A stretch of 64,000 nt of DNA, taken from positions 27,583,916 through 27,647,915 of the forward strand of contig NC_052489.1 of NCBI RefSeq assembly GCF_009730915.1. Direction: 5' to 3'. Below the pieces are notes generated by a model. It had not been told where the DNA came from. It did not search any database and was given only the letters and a program-made list of their open reading frames with translations. Within the stretch, counting starts at the first letter, position 1. Each line of letters starts with the position of its first letter. The position numbers were made by a program, and so were the translations under genes. The stretch comes from Dioscorea cayenensis subsp. rotundata (taxonomy: Eukaryota > Streptophyta > Magnoliopsida > Dioscoreales > Dioscoreaceae). Shown one piece after another: positions 1 to 10,769 of this stretch.

Positions 1-302
1 TGATGTACTAGTCTAGCATGTTGAGAATCATAATCAGCACTGCTTTACATCTAACTTTCAAAATAGATTCCACATGCCAGACAATTTTGATGAGAAGAGT
101 GAATCAATCTCAAAACATGTCAACCTACTCGACAAGAATTTGAACAAAAATGTTACTAATCAGATAACTCATGTCCTGAAATTTCAGTATAGAAAATCAA
201 TGCTGGCCTGTTCACCAATCTGCACTTACTATCACTAAAAATCGGCATTTGGACATGTAATTGACATCATTAACTGTGCTAAAGATCTTTAGTGAGACAT
301 AC

Positions 303-1362
303 ATTTGGCGGTATTGGCTCTTGCATTGTGTTTTGATAACCCTCTGAAGGCGGAATAATAACTCGACGAACTCCCCCTACTCTCATCGATCTCACTGCAG
401 CTTCAATGCCTGAAATGACCTGTAATAACAATATTTTAAAGATCACATTATCAGTATCAAAACATCACAACACAGTAAACTGATAAATTAATGCACTAGT
501 TCAATAAGAGCTTCAAGGAAAAACCATGATGTAAATATTTATCTACACACTAGTTTGCAGATTAGGGTTCAAAATTCAAAGAAGAATGAAAGCAATAAAA
601 ATTAACTCCATCCATCCATTATTAGGCCTTAATGCCAAGTGAATTTACCAGAACTCAAGAATGTGGTTAATTTTTTTTTTTTCCTTTGTTTTTTTACCAA
701 GTGAATCAACACATAGCAAACATAGAATTAATTATCTGGCAAAGTCTAACCTTTCCAGAGCCAAGGACGAAGACAAAAGGGACAGGATCACCTGCCTCAT
801 CCTTATGATCATAAGTAGAATCAAAACGCCAGCCTTGCTTTGCTGCCAACCTTCCATAATAATGGATTGCAATCTAAATTACAAACAACAACAACAACAA
901 CAACTAGTGAACTAAATCTTGGTCTACTCGTGTGGGATTTGTTTGAATTCATGAAAAAATGGAAGGGAATAAATTTAGAACCTTTACCCATGAATTTTCT
1001 CATTCATCAGCGACAATTCAAACAAATCATTACTAAGTCATGAAAAATTAGAAAGAAGGCCAGCTAAATGCTTAAAAAAGGACCTGATCGCCATCAATGG
1101 GTAAATCACCGTGGCCGATGCGTAGGTCCAAGGCCTTGACGCCGCCGGAGGCGGGGAGTTGGACGAAATCGGAAAGGGAGGCATGAGAGGATGATGAGGC
1201 GAGGAAGGAGGAAGGAAGGAGAATGGCAATGGAGATGAGAGCTGATCTTCTCGAAGAGATGAAGGTAGGGATGATGGTTAGGGTTTTGGGAAGAGAACGG
1301 TGAGCGATTGGGAGGTGGTGAGATGGAGAACAGGATGAGAGTGCGCACACGGAGGCGCTCAT
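303..1362 (-). CDS. FKBP16-1: FKBP-type peptidyl-prolyl isomerase, chloroplast lumen (FKBP16-1-like), partial
   Basis: Three exons are visible on the minus strand: 1084-1362, 751-873 and 303-419, joined by GT-AG introns in phase 0 (93, 41 and 39 codons). The first exon encodes a transit peptide with a twin-arginine stretch (SSRRSALISIAILLP) followed by a hydrophobic segment ending near SHA, the usual layout of a Tat-imported thylakoid-lumen protein. Exon 2 gives IHYYGRLAAKQGWRFDSTY and exon 3 gives GIEAAVRSMRVGGVRRVIIPP, the FKBP fold with its GxxGGxRR segment. Family knowledge: lumenal FKBPs catalyse or chaperone prolyl isomerisation; FKBP16-1 is linked to photosystem assembly. The last exon(s) lie beyond base 1, so the protein is incomplete here. 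Assignment to FKBP16-1 rather than another lumenal FKBP is from memory of the sequence. Confidence 0.88.
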
Positions 1363-1460
1363 CCTTTCCCGGCCTGAAAAAAAAAAATACTTTTTTAAAT
1401 AATAATAATAAATAAATGAGAGTGAAAAATATATTATTTAATTAAAAAATTAAATGATAC

Positions 1461-1532
1461 CGCCGTCTGTGGGGATCGAACCCACGACCACGTGGTTAAA
1501 AGCCACGCGCTCTACCACTGAGCTAAGACGGC
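1461..1532 (-). tRNA. tRNA-Lys (anticodon UUU)
   Basis: The reverse complement folds as a complete cloverleaf of 72 nt: acceptor stem GCCGTCT/AGACGGC, D arm TAGCTCAGTGGTAGAGC containing box A, anticodon stem CGTGG/CCACG with loop CTTTTAA (anticodon TTT), T arm GTGGGTTCGATCCCCAC containing box B, and discriminator G. No intron. It sits about 100 bp upstream of the FKBP gene on the same strand and is expected to be transcribed by Pol III from its own internal promoter. Confidence 0.96.
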
Positions 1533-2279
1533 TTATGATTAATTATTTTCATTATGTTTTTAAAGAAATCACCAACTAGAGTTTATGAGTTTCTAACATT
1601 CAATGGCAACCCTTTATGAGTTCTGGCCATAATATATATAGCTAGAGACGTACGTACACAAACGGGACTCTCCCTTGCAAATGGAATCCATGCAAGTAGT
1701 TTTTGACTTTGAATCAAAAATCCCGCATCAAGCTATGTTCTTAATTACAAAAAGAATCATTTTAAAGTTTGGAAAGCAGTACTACATGTGAATGGAATAA
1801 ATACCACAAGAAATAAAAGCAAACCTTTAGACAAAATTGGTTCTGTAATTAAGCATCTCTATAATTCTTTTCTTTTTCTTGAAGTAACTGCATTTTTTTG
1901 CCTTGAAGATTTGGAACCATGGAAAATGGCCACCAGGCTGAGAATTATCAAGATAACGAGGAATAAATCAAAAGGCCCCCACCCGCACTTACAAAACACA
2001 AAGAATAACATATCTGTATCTAAGATAGATAGCTAATGCCATATATATATATCTCCATTCTCCACCATGCATGCCTGCTTGCATGCATTTGTTTAGCTTT
2101 ATTGTTTTCAGAAATCTAAAACAAGATAAAGACAGAAACAAACAAAGCACAATTTGGAAAAATAAATTTAAAGGAAGAATCAGATGCCTTACTTTAATCG
2201 ACGTGTATTCAATTCCTTCCTCTTGTTCTACGAATTCCCATTACCTTTATTCATTATTCATTGTTTATTATTCATCTAT

Positions 2280-2370
2280 CTCTCTCTCTCTCTCTCTCTC
2301 TCTATAGATCAGATATATATATATATATATATATATGTGTGTAACCATATATATATATATATATATATAG
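2280..2370. repeat. microsatellites (CT)n and (TA)n in front of the PP2 gene
   Basis: A (TC)n run at about 2280-2304 is followed by two (TA)n runs (about 2312-2336 and 2346-2370) ending 36 bp before the PP2 start codon. The (TA)n tracts overlap the place where a TATA box and 5' UTR would be expected, so repeat length could affect expression; that last point is inference. Confidence 0.8.
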
Positions 2371-2405
2371 TTCAACACCTTCGCACTGATTAATTAAATT
2401 CAATC

Positions 2406-3192
2406 ATGTCGGGGTCGTCCCATTACAAGCCTGCAGATGCTGCTGATAGACAAAAATATATTAGCAAGGTAGTTCAATTCGTACCTCGTCAATCCCCATT
2501 CATCTTCTACTACGTACATGCGAAAGCTAGGAATTCATGTTTTTTAGCTAATGTTAATTTATAGGACGCGAATGGCGTCATCACCATCAAGCCACGAGGA
2601 TTGAATGTAATATGGGGCGCCGACGAACGATATTGGAAAATTGATACAAAGTACGTATACTATATATGATTCTATTTCATATATACATAATACATGCATG
2701 CATGCATGATCAAAAACGTTAAATTAAACATATATTTATATATGTTTGAGTAGTACTGTTACGTATTTATTTATTTTGGGTGCATGGGGTGGTAGGAATG
2801 ACGATAGTGCTGCTGAGTTGGTGCAAGTGTGTTGGTTAGAAGTAACTGGAGAGATTCAGGTGAAAGATTATCTTGAAGCAAAGAAGGAATACAAACTGAT
2901 CTTCAACGTGGAGCTGAAACCGGATGCGTTTGGATGGAAGGAAAGCCCTGTGCATTTCATGGTAAAGCCAGGTACAAGAGGCCGTATGTGGAAGAGGTGT
3001 TATCTGGGTTCATCACCAAAAAATACAAATAAGATGGATCCCTTTCAAGCTTCAAGGGATGACAAAGATCCAGGTCTCAAGTTCAAAGTTGCAGAAGATG
3101 CTAAAACCGTTTACTTTGGTATGTTTGAGATATGGAATGGAACATGGAAAGGAGGTTTGAAAATCATTAATGTTGAGGTTAAACCCGTGTGA
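2406..3192 (+). CDS. phloem protein 2 (PP2)-like lectin
   Basis: Three exons, 2406-2468, 2565-2650 and 2796-3192, joined by GT-AG introns, give a 181-residue protein. It begins MSGSSHYKPADAADRQKYISK, then carries the PP2/Nictaba domain: GLNVIWGADERYWKI, AELVQVCWLEVTGEIQ, YKLIFNVELKPDAFGW, and a C-terminal WNGTWKGGLKIINVEVKPV. This is the A-type layout, with a short N-terminal extension and no F-box. PP2 proteins are phloem or cytoplasmic GlcNAc-binding lectins, often stress induced. No signal peptide is seen, consistent with a cytosolic or phloem-mobile protein. The start codon was chosen because it is the only ATG in frame with the exon-2 phase and is followed by a normal A-type N terminus. 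Confidence 0.9.
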
Positions 3193-4500
3193 ATCCCAAC
3201 AAAGATATATACATGAAGGAAGAAGAAGAAGACAAGATCCATGATTAATATAATTGATGATGCTTGCTAGCTCATCAAGTTGCAGATCTTTCTTATATAT
3301 TCTATATATATATATATATATATTTGACTTGTGCTTGTGTACGTGTAGCGTATTAGAGTTCCTGAAATAACAGAGGATTCCTCTCCATGCATACAGTATA
3401 CTATATATCTGTGTGTATCTCTAATTAATACATATTTATCTTTATATGTATTTTTCATCTTCAACGTTTTTTTTTTCACAGTTTTCAAGCAGAATTATGT
3501 ATGCAGTTAATCAGAGCTTTTTATTTATTTTTCACTACTCTAGTTTCATAACATTTTTGACAATTAGTAGATGACAAGAATTAAGGGAAATCAGAGATAT
3601 TTATAGATTTGGAATTAATACTTCAAATATATTGTCATGGTTGCTTGTGCTTCTGCTGATTTTTTTAATTTTTAATTTAATTAAAGTGTTACGGAAAAGA
3701 TAACATGAAGCATGATGGTTTTGCAATGTCTCATATATCCTTTTGAGGAAGGCATCAAACTAACTTAAATTAAAATATATGAAAATAAATCTTTTATCTA
3801 ATATTTTTATAAAAAAATCTATTCTATTAGGTACATGTGTACTCGTATATATGATTTATAATTAAATAATGTATAAATAGTTGGGTTATATTAAAATAAA
3901 GGAATATCTAATCGGTTTTAATTAAAAAAATAGCTTTAGTTAAAATAGGATAATATATATAATTTAGTAAAATATAAAAGAAATTTATATAAAAACATAA
4001 AAATCATTTGCATCCCCGAAAACTAATCAGATGTAAAAAAATACCTGAAAACTAATTAAATAAAAGTAAAACAAAATAAAAAGGGGTTATGAGCTATTCG
4101 TAAAAATTGAGATTGTGGGAGTGAAAAATAAAATTAAAAAAAAAACTGTATTTTCGAGGGGAATGAATTTATTTATTTTTATTTAATAAATATACAAGGA
4201 AAATCCAGAGATGTACTGCTGCTGCAGATACTAAAAAAAGGATAGCAAATTTTGGCAAGTCCTTAGTTTTTAAATATTAATTTGATTTAAAAAGGCATTA
4301 AAAATTAAAAGAAGATAGTTTGTCATTTGAATTCAATCCCAATTTAAAATTTAGAATATTTAAAACTTAATTTTAGTTATATTAGAATTCAAATTCTCTA
4401 ATATCTCAAATTCACATATCCACTATCCATATATACATATACAGATATATATATATATATATATTTCATATTATTTCTTGACAAAAATACAGTTCTGAAG
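3193..4500. other. AT-rich intergenic stretch
   Basis: 3' UTR of the PP2 gene, an (AT)n run at about 3303-3323, then A/T-rich DNA with poly-A/poly-T blocks and a second (AT)n run at about 4444-4464 that probably lies in the CCCH promoter. No coding, tRNA or transposon signature recognised. Confidence 0.6.
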
Positions 4501-5334
4501 ATGGATCCAAATCACTTCAATCAACCCTTTGCTTTCAACCACCACCAGCAATTCTATAACAATAATCCTCAACAAACAATCCTCACCGGTGACAACATGC
4601 ATAATAATCTCACCGCCACCGGCAACTATGGTGGTCTGCACCGGACTCCGGCTCCACCGTTCCGGCCACCGTCAACGACGATGGAAGTGGCTGGGAACAA
4701 CACTGCTCGTTTTCCACCACAACTTCCCAACAACACCAAGAAACAACGCAACTCGTTTTACAAGACCGGTCTCTGCAACAAATTCCAACAGTATGGCACG
4801 TGCCCGTACGGTGACACGTGCACGTTCGCCCATGGTTTTGCTGAGCTTCGCAAACCAAACCCGAACCCGAACCCAAACCCAAACCGAAACTCGAACTCGG
4901 GCTTGTGTTTCAGTTTCATGAGAACTGGGTTTTGCAGTAATGGGAACACTTGCCGGTACTCACATATGAGACCGCAGCCTGATTTTGCTCCTAGAGTTCC
5001 TTTTAACCCACGGCCTTCTTTGATGATGAATCATGCTCATCCTCTTACAAGTAATTTACTTTCCATCTGTAGTTAAAATAATTTTTAATTTTTTTTTATT
5101 AATATGTTATATATATATGATGTATAATTTCATGGTGCAGGTGGTGAGGCTGTTGTGGTTCCAATGGGCATTCAAAACACTGGTGTGAGTACTATGAATA
5201 TCAATCCAAATCCAAGTACAGAGATCAAGAATTCTTCAAATCCGAGTAGAAAGATCAAGAATGGCGTTAAACGTAGTCTGCTGTTCAAGACTGGAAGGAA
5301 GATAGTCAACATCTATGCAGATTGGACACATTAA
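4501..5334 (+). CDS. tandem CCCH zinc-finger protein
   Basis: Two exons, 4501-5050 and 5141-5334, give 247 residues. The N-terminal 85 residues are Asn/Pro/His rich and of low complexity. Two fingers of the form C-x8-C-x5-C-x3-H follow: [20 protein letters not shown] and [20 protein letters not shown], separated by an unusual run of Asn-Pro repeats ([10 protein letters not shown]). The C terminus ends in [12 protein letters not shown], a short motif I recall from plant C3H39-type proteins. Such proteins bind RNA or DNA and commonly act in stress-related mRNA turnover or transcription. Intron phase 1 joins ACA-A|GT cleanly and the frame closes. Which subfamily it belongs to is less certain than the presence of the two fingers. 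Confidence 0.88.
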
Positions 5335-5481
5335 TTTGTGTGTTTCTGGATTTGTTTAATTAGCAGAATCCGTGGTTAATTTGTTGTCTTGTTTAGTAAT
5401 GGGATATTCTCTTCTGTGTAAGATTTTATTCATTCGAATTTCTTTAATAATAATAAAAAAATCATTGTGCGATATAATTGT

Positions 5482-5484
<3 letters not shown>

Positions 5485-5529
<45 letters not shown>
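5485..5529. repeat. (AT)n microsatellite
   Basis: About 22 uninterrupted AT dinucleotides. It abuts the 3' end of the antisense LINE fragment and may have grown from that element's simple-sequence tail. Confidence 0.95.
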
Positions 5530-5533
<4 letters not shown>

Positions 5534-6115
5534 AAAGTGGATAAAGCGATTTGATCGAAGCAATGAGAAAACAGCAGAGACAACCTCGATGCAGTGAAGC
5601 AGAAGAAGAACAAGGGGGTACAGCACAAAGAGGACACTACACCAGAGGTGTGACAGTCCACAACCAACGAAATAAAAAACAACTGAAACAAACACCAAAG
5701 AAACACCCACGACCAGGAGCTGAGGAGACGAAGACCATCAAGAGATAGCAGAGGTCAGCTCAGCAGGACCTAGGAGAGTCACTCACTACAATGAAGTTGT
5801 GTCGAGCCGCTGGCGAGGTCTGCAGATCTGGCGCTCAAGAAGTCGAGGGAGTGCTTGACAGACTGAATGGAATCACTGGAAACTTATTGAGTCGAGTCTT
5901 TAGCTGCAGAGCACCAATTAAATAACATATGAGAAATATTAAAAATAATTGATACAGTGGAAATGCAGGTAAGATTAAAGATACGATTGTTCTTTTCCAG
6001 CCAGATATTTCAGAAAATTGCTCTGGTAATAAGGTCCCAGAAAGTGCGGCACACGCACATCTAGAGAAGGAATCCAAGTGGACCAAATCTGCTCAGTAGA
6101 GTATGGGAGTGAGTG
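5530..6115 (-). mobile_element. 3' end of an L1-type LINE (decayed)
   Basis: On the minus strand, about 6050-5890 translates as FWDLITRAIF, a stop, then NIWLEKNNRIFN followed by IIFNISHMLFNWCSAAKDS. This is the tryptophan-rich segment downstream of the zf-RVT region that closes ORF2 of plant L1 LINEs (usual form FW.LIWR.IWKERNNRIF). The rest, 5890-5560, matches the LINE 3' tail style, with runs such as FFFCF and LLFSHCFDQIAL, and the copy ends in an A/T tail merging with (AT)n. Only the last few hundred bases are present, as expected for 5' truncation at insertion, and at least one stop interrupts the frame. Confidence 0.7.
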
Positions 6116-7045
6116 TAGGTTTAGGGTACTCATAAAAAAAGTAATTGTATCATTTAATTCATTGTATTGGTGAAATACTTAAGAAAAAGATTAAATAGCC
6201 CCGTGTAGGATGTTATCTCTTACATTTACTTTTTTTATTACAATAAAATATTCAGATTTATGGTGTTAGCGGAAATCATATAGGTTTATGTGACTTATAA
6301 TATGATAAATTAAGTCGTATGATTGCTATTAACTCTAAAAACATAGTGACATTATTATAATAAAAACTATACATAAGATATTTAATTGTAATTTTTCATA
6401 GTTCGGTTCATAGTTCCGAAATACTAATGTAAGAAGAAATAGAGGACTGGTTTAGATTCTTTACTTTAAAAATTTGAATTTCTTTTATGAATTCCTTTCA
6501 CTTCTTATCTCTGATTAAGTGAGTATGATCCAGGATTTTCATTAGTTATGATCCATAAAAAATAGTAATAAATCACATTTAATTCATTAAGGGGAAAAAT
6601 ATATAAAGCAGAAAGGGGACTAAAAACAACAGTAAAAAGAATAATGTATTCATAATAATTTGAAGCATTCCAAGTCCTATTTGGATTAATTAATCAATTG
6701 AGTATGATACTTTTCAGTTACACAGATGATAATAATTTACCAATCAGTAACTTTGAAAAGGTTAGTGTTAGCCTTTATGCTAATAAATGTGGTTTATCCA
6801 CTTAAAAAAAATGTTAGTGTTAGACAATCAAGTATAATGTATTTGTTCTTTGTAAATCAAGGCGTATTAGAGTTGTTTAACAGTTGTCATGGTTTACTTT
6901 GTTTTAGCGTTTTGATTAAATTTATTTCTGCAATTCTGACATCTTAACCTATGTGCTTACAAAAATCTTAAGTTGTGCTAAGGAAAATCAAACATCAATT
7001 TACAGAAAAGCATCAGTTTTCAGTTTTTTTTTTAAATTTAATCCA
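6116..7045. other. AT-rich intergenic stretch
   Basis: No supported gene. A short open frame at 6726-6947 is compositionally ordinary noncoding DNA with no recognisable domain. The last bases (7046-7054) are the left target-site copy of the neighbouring Mutator-like element. Confidence 0.5.
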
Positions 7046-7054
7046 ATTATGGTT

Positions 7055-7188
7055 GAGTAATGCTATATGAGGCGAAGACAACACACGAACCAGCCACACG
7101 ACTGATGTGGCTGGTTACGTGGATTTTCTTTTTTTTTTTTATTTTTTTTATAAAAAAAAAGTAAAAAGGGGAGAAACTCTCTATCTCT
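7055..7188 (+). repeat. left terminal inverted repeat of the MULE
   Basis: Matches the reverse complement of 12822-12947 with few differences. Within it, AACCAGCCACA and TGTGGCTGGTT form a perfect 11-bp inverted repeat around a 7-bp loop, so each end can itself form a hairpin. A poly-T/poly-A block and GTAAAAAGGGGAGAAAC follow before the GC-rich part begins. Confidence 0.9.
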
Positions 7189-7557
7189 CGGGGTTCTCTC
7201 TATCTAGAAATTAGGGCACCGCTCCCGCCGCTTCCTTCCCCCTCTCTCGGCCGTCGTTCAGGCCGCCTCCTCCTTCCTCGCTCTCGGCCACTTCACTCCT
7301 CCGCTCCCTGCCGCTTCACTCCCCCGTGTCTGGTACTCGTTCTGACCGCTCTCTTCCCTGGCTCGGTCCCGGTACCCGTTATGACAGCTCTCTTCTTTGT
7401 CCCCGGTTCCGGTACCCATTCTGACCGATCTCTTCCCTCCCCCGCTCCCGGTATCCGTTCCGGCCGCCGCCCCTCTCTCGTTTGGCTTTGAAGAGAAACT
7501 AGGGCATAGATCGGCCCTAGTTTCTGTCTCTCTCGTGCTCTATCATGTGGGACTCTC

Positions 7558-7599
<42 letters not shown>

Positions 7600-7745
7600 G
7601 TGTGGCTCTGTGCTCCCGGCCGCCGCTTCCCTTCCCCGCTCCCGGTACCCGTTCCGGCCGTCGCCCCTCTCTCGTTTGGCTTTGAAGAGAAACTAGGGCA
7701 CAGATCGGCCTAGTTTCTGTCTCTCTCGTGTGGAACTCTGTTTCT
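7189..7745. repeat. left GC-rich subterminal region with 90-bp direct repeat
   Basis: Pyrimidine/GC-rich DNA composed of CCGCTCCCG, TTCCGGCCGCC and CTCTCTCG-type words, in sharp contrast to the AT-rich surroundings. A block of about 90 bp (about 7446-7540, from CTCCCGGTATCCGTTCCGGC to TTTCTGTCTCTCTCGTG) recurs at about 7641-7728 with a handful of changes. Subterminal repeats of this sort are typical of plant DNA transposons, where transposase or host factors bind them. Open frames here are compositional only. Confidence 0.75.
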
Positions 7746-8024
7746 CTCTTTCGTGTGGCTGGTTCTCTGAATTTCTTGGCACAAAAGCCCGGCTCGCCTT
7801 GAAATCAGGTACAAAGGCAATGATGCCCTAAAAATTTCTATCCTGCCTTCGTCTCTCTACAACGATGGCATAGTGGCTTGGATGGCCTAGTAGGCAACCG
7901 CCACTGTTATTGTTGTAGAGGGAGGGGGAAGGATGGGAGAACATCATTATTGTTGAATCTGAGCCTCTGTTTTAAATCTGTTGGTTGATATATTTTGTTG
8001 CATCATGTATTTCTTTCTGTCGAC

Positions 8025-8067
8025 GTGGCTGGTTCGTGTGTTTGCTTCGCCTCATATAGCATTACTC
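8025..8067 (-). repeat. internal copy of the MULE end sequence
   Basis: The reverse complement of 8025-8067 starts GAGTAATGCTATATGAGGCG and matches the outer ends for about 41 bp, then diverges. With the left end at 7055 it would bound a 1.0-kb mini-element, but the bases after 8067 (TTACTCTTT) do not repeat the ATTATGGTT target site, so 7055-8067 does not look like a separate insertion. Confidence 0.8.
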
Positions 8068-8302
8068 TTACTCTTTAGTAATGATTGTCTTGGCCATGAT
8101 GATTTGCCCTATAAAAGAGTATAGAAATTGGGTGGCGTGGCAACTTTAGTTGCAGCCCTTGATTCATGTTTATCCATGCAATAGAACAGTGGGGCCAGAT
8201 CTGAGCCTTTTTATTCTTCTGAACTGTTTGTTTGTTTGCTATTTTTTTATATCTATCAAGCTTGATGTAACCTGCAGATGGACACCAGAGAAGCTGTAAG
8301 TT

Positions 8303-8427
8303 ACATTGCTAGTAAGTTATCAAGTTCACTAACTTGTTATTGAAGATTTTCATTCGTCTTTTGCAGCAACTAAATATTTAAATTGCTAGTAAGTTATCAA
8401 GTTCACTAACTTGTTATTGAAGATTTG
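8303..8427. repeat. 46-bp direct duplication
   Basis: ATTGCTAGTAAGTTATCAAG through TTATTGAAGATTT occurs at about 8303-8348 and again at about 8382-8427, separated by about 33 bp, nearly identical. Inside the MULE, within the apparent intron region of the gene-like segment. Confidence 0.85.
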
Positions 8428-9596
8428 CATGATTGTTTCCTGTTTAATTCAGTAATATTTGTGTTCAATGTTGGCAAGTTGTTTGCTTTATCATATTGGA
8501 TGTTATTCTGAAGAAGGATAGTAATGCTGGTCTGATGCCTCAACTTTTCTGCTCAACTGACTACATGTGGTTATTGATAGTTTCTATTGCCCTAGTAAGC
8601 ATCCTTTGTTTTGTTGAATTTATATTAAATTTTGTAAGCCAATCCTTCAGGCTAAGTGTTAAAAATGGTTCAAAAATACGTGTACACTTCTGCTAGTTCT
8701 CTTGCACCAGTTTCTGTTGCACCAGTTTCTGTCATGCTGACATAACATTTTGAGGTCAAGTATTACTGGTGGACAAAATTCTTGTCACGTTGGTTTCATC
8801 GTATATAATGTGAAATTTCCTCACTTACACTCTTTCAGAAATTGCTGGTTGCCAACCCATGATGTGGAAGTAGTTTGGTTTTTTGTGTATTCACCTACAA
8901 TGGGCTTTTTTTAAAAGAATTTGTTTTCTGTTCTTTCAGGGCTTGTTGTAGTGATCAGTTTGAATTATAATTATGACTCAATAGTTTACACAAAATGAGA
9001 GTCCCCCTCTCATCCCAACTTTGTTCCAATTTTTCCAATAGTAGTCTTTGATGGAATCAAAGTCTTGTGAATTGAATTTCTCACAATGTGTTCAATGTTC
9101 CCCACTCCATGCTGCTTTGCTAATCAGTGTATTCCATGAATTTGGATGTCAGGTGCTCCTGAAAGGAAGAATATGAGTCCACAATTGTGAGTTTTTTTTT
9201 TAATTAAAATTGATGGCTTAAATAAATGATCCTTTTAATATATTGGTTGTCTGGATTCACCGGCAATGATAGGTTTTTGGCAAGAGATCCTTCGATTTAT
9301 TTTTGTATCAGGAAATTGAACAATAAGAAATTTCTCTCCTTTGCTTCAACCGTGATGTTTGGCAACTTTGGACAAAAGAAGGGATTCAGCTTGCAACCTA
9401 ATAATTATTTCTGAAGAACCACGGTTTGGATGGATTTTAAATACTCCAGAAGAGTTCGGGGTTTTTTTGTAATAAATTCTAATTTATTCTGAATAACTTG
9501 CAAAGTTTTGTGTGCAATGTTACTGCTATCTGATAAATGCATCATCCTTCTATGATTGAATGCTATTGCATTTTGCTTTTCTTGATGTGTGTACAG

Positions 9597-9839
9597 CTCT
9601 CAAAGGACAGGCTTGGTTGGAGTGAAACGCTTGCCAAAGTTGTTATTTGGGCAGCCTTTCATTTGCAGGTGAGCGCCATCTTTAACTCTGTACGTTGTTG
9701 TTATTTCATGGGTATCTCTAATAGAACTATTTTGTAGGGAGCAACTGCAATGTTTGTGGCAGCAGCTCTTGCTTCAAAGCAACCTGAACCTGCAAATTTG
9801 ATTTCTGCAAATGTTGTTCCATGTGAAGAAGCAAGTTAA
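9597..9839 (+). pseudogene. spliced gene-like 3' tail inside the MULE (possible captured host fragment)
   Basis: Two segments read as consecutive exons with clean splice sites: 9597-9668 (LSKDRLGWSETLAKVVIWAA, then FHLQ) and 9738-9839 (GATAMFVAAALASKQPEPAN, ending PCEEAS and a stop). AG precedes both, GTGAGC follows the first, and the frame is continuous across the junction. Further exon-like pieces lie upstream (for example AG|GTGCTCCTGAAAGG at 9151 and ATGGACACCAGAGAAGC at 8279) but do not join in one frame. The protein is not a transposase and I do not recognise it. Position between MULE ends suggests capture of a host gene fragment with its introns (Pack-MULE). Confidence 0.5.
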
Positions 9840-10117
9840 CATGGGTGATGCAACTGCATCAGCTGAAGTTCTTCTGATTTTATGAATTTTTGTCAAATAG
9901 AAAATTTATGTATTCTTTTAGTAGGCATCTGGTTAAATTCATGGAGATCAAGAACAACATGATTTTTAAAATTTTTTTTTTTTTTAAATTGGTTGTTGGG
10001 CAGTCATCAATGTTAAATTCGTATTCAAAGTTGGTCCATTGTGATGTCCAGGTTAAATTTGTATTCATCAAATTCAAGTATATTCTCCAACCATGGAAGC
10101 ATGGACACCTTTACATC

Positions 10118-10375
10118 CTACAAAATCAAACAACATCCCTCCATCAAACATAAGCAACATACATGCTATAAAATCAAACAACATGTCTTCAGTAAAAATA
10201 AGCAACACATACTACAAAATCAAACAACATGTCTTCATTAAAAATAAGAAACACATACTACAAAATCAAACAACATCCCTTCATTAAACATAAACGACAC
10301 ACATGCTACAAAATCAAACAACATGTCTTCATTAAAAGTCAGCAACAAAAACTACAAAATCAAACAACATCCCTT
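10118..10375. repeat. 46-48-bp minisatellite, about six copies
   Basis: The word CAAAATCAAACAACAT recurs about every 46-48 bp (for example near 10121, 10169 and 10215), each copy followed by CCCTTCATTAAACATAAGCAAC or GTCTTCATTAAAAATAAG variants. Two sequence types (CCCTTC and GTCTTC) alternate irregularly, indicating unequal exchange among two variants. Open frames across it are a by-product of the repeat. Confidence 0.9.
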
Positions 10376-10769
10376 CTTTTACTCCATGAACATGAACACG
10401 AATACGAATACAAAAATTATTCCTTGCGCTATATAAGTAACTTGCACCACAATACGATTCCCTGAAAAATTAAAAAGGATAATACATCACAAAATCATAA
10501 AACCAAAAATCTTAAAAATACAAAAATAAATATGTACATCTTGCAAATCACCTTAATTAGAGATCATTGCATTGGCTTGTAAAACCTAGAGAAGAACTGT
10601 GATGCATGTCCAGATTGATCGATATAGAATTTGAATTCACCTAAGAAAAGAGATTACAATCAAACAAATCATTATTTGAAATTAAATTTGTCAAATACGT
10701 ATAAACAATCAAACAACACACATTAATGACAATTACAAGACAATTACCACACTCTCTTGTGTGCAATGA

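Noticed and set aside
7055-8067. Stand-alone 1.0-kb MITE
   Set aside because: The inverted ends are present, but the bases after 8067 do not match the ATTATGGTT target copy; the 9-bp match is with 12948-12956 instead.
10118-10375. CRISPR-like repeat-spacer pattern
   Set aside because: Plant nuclear DNA; spacers are themselves repeated, so it is a minisatellite.
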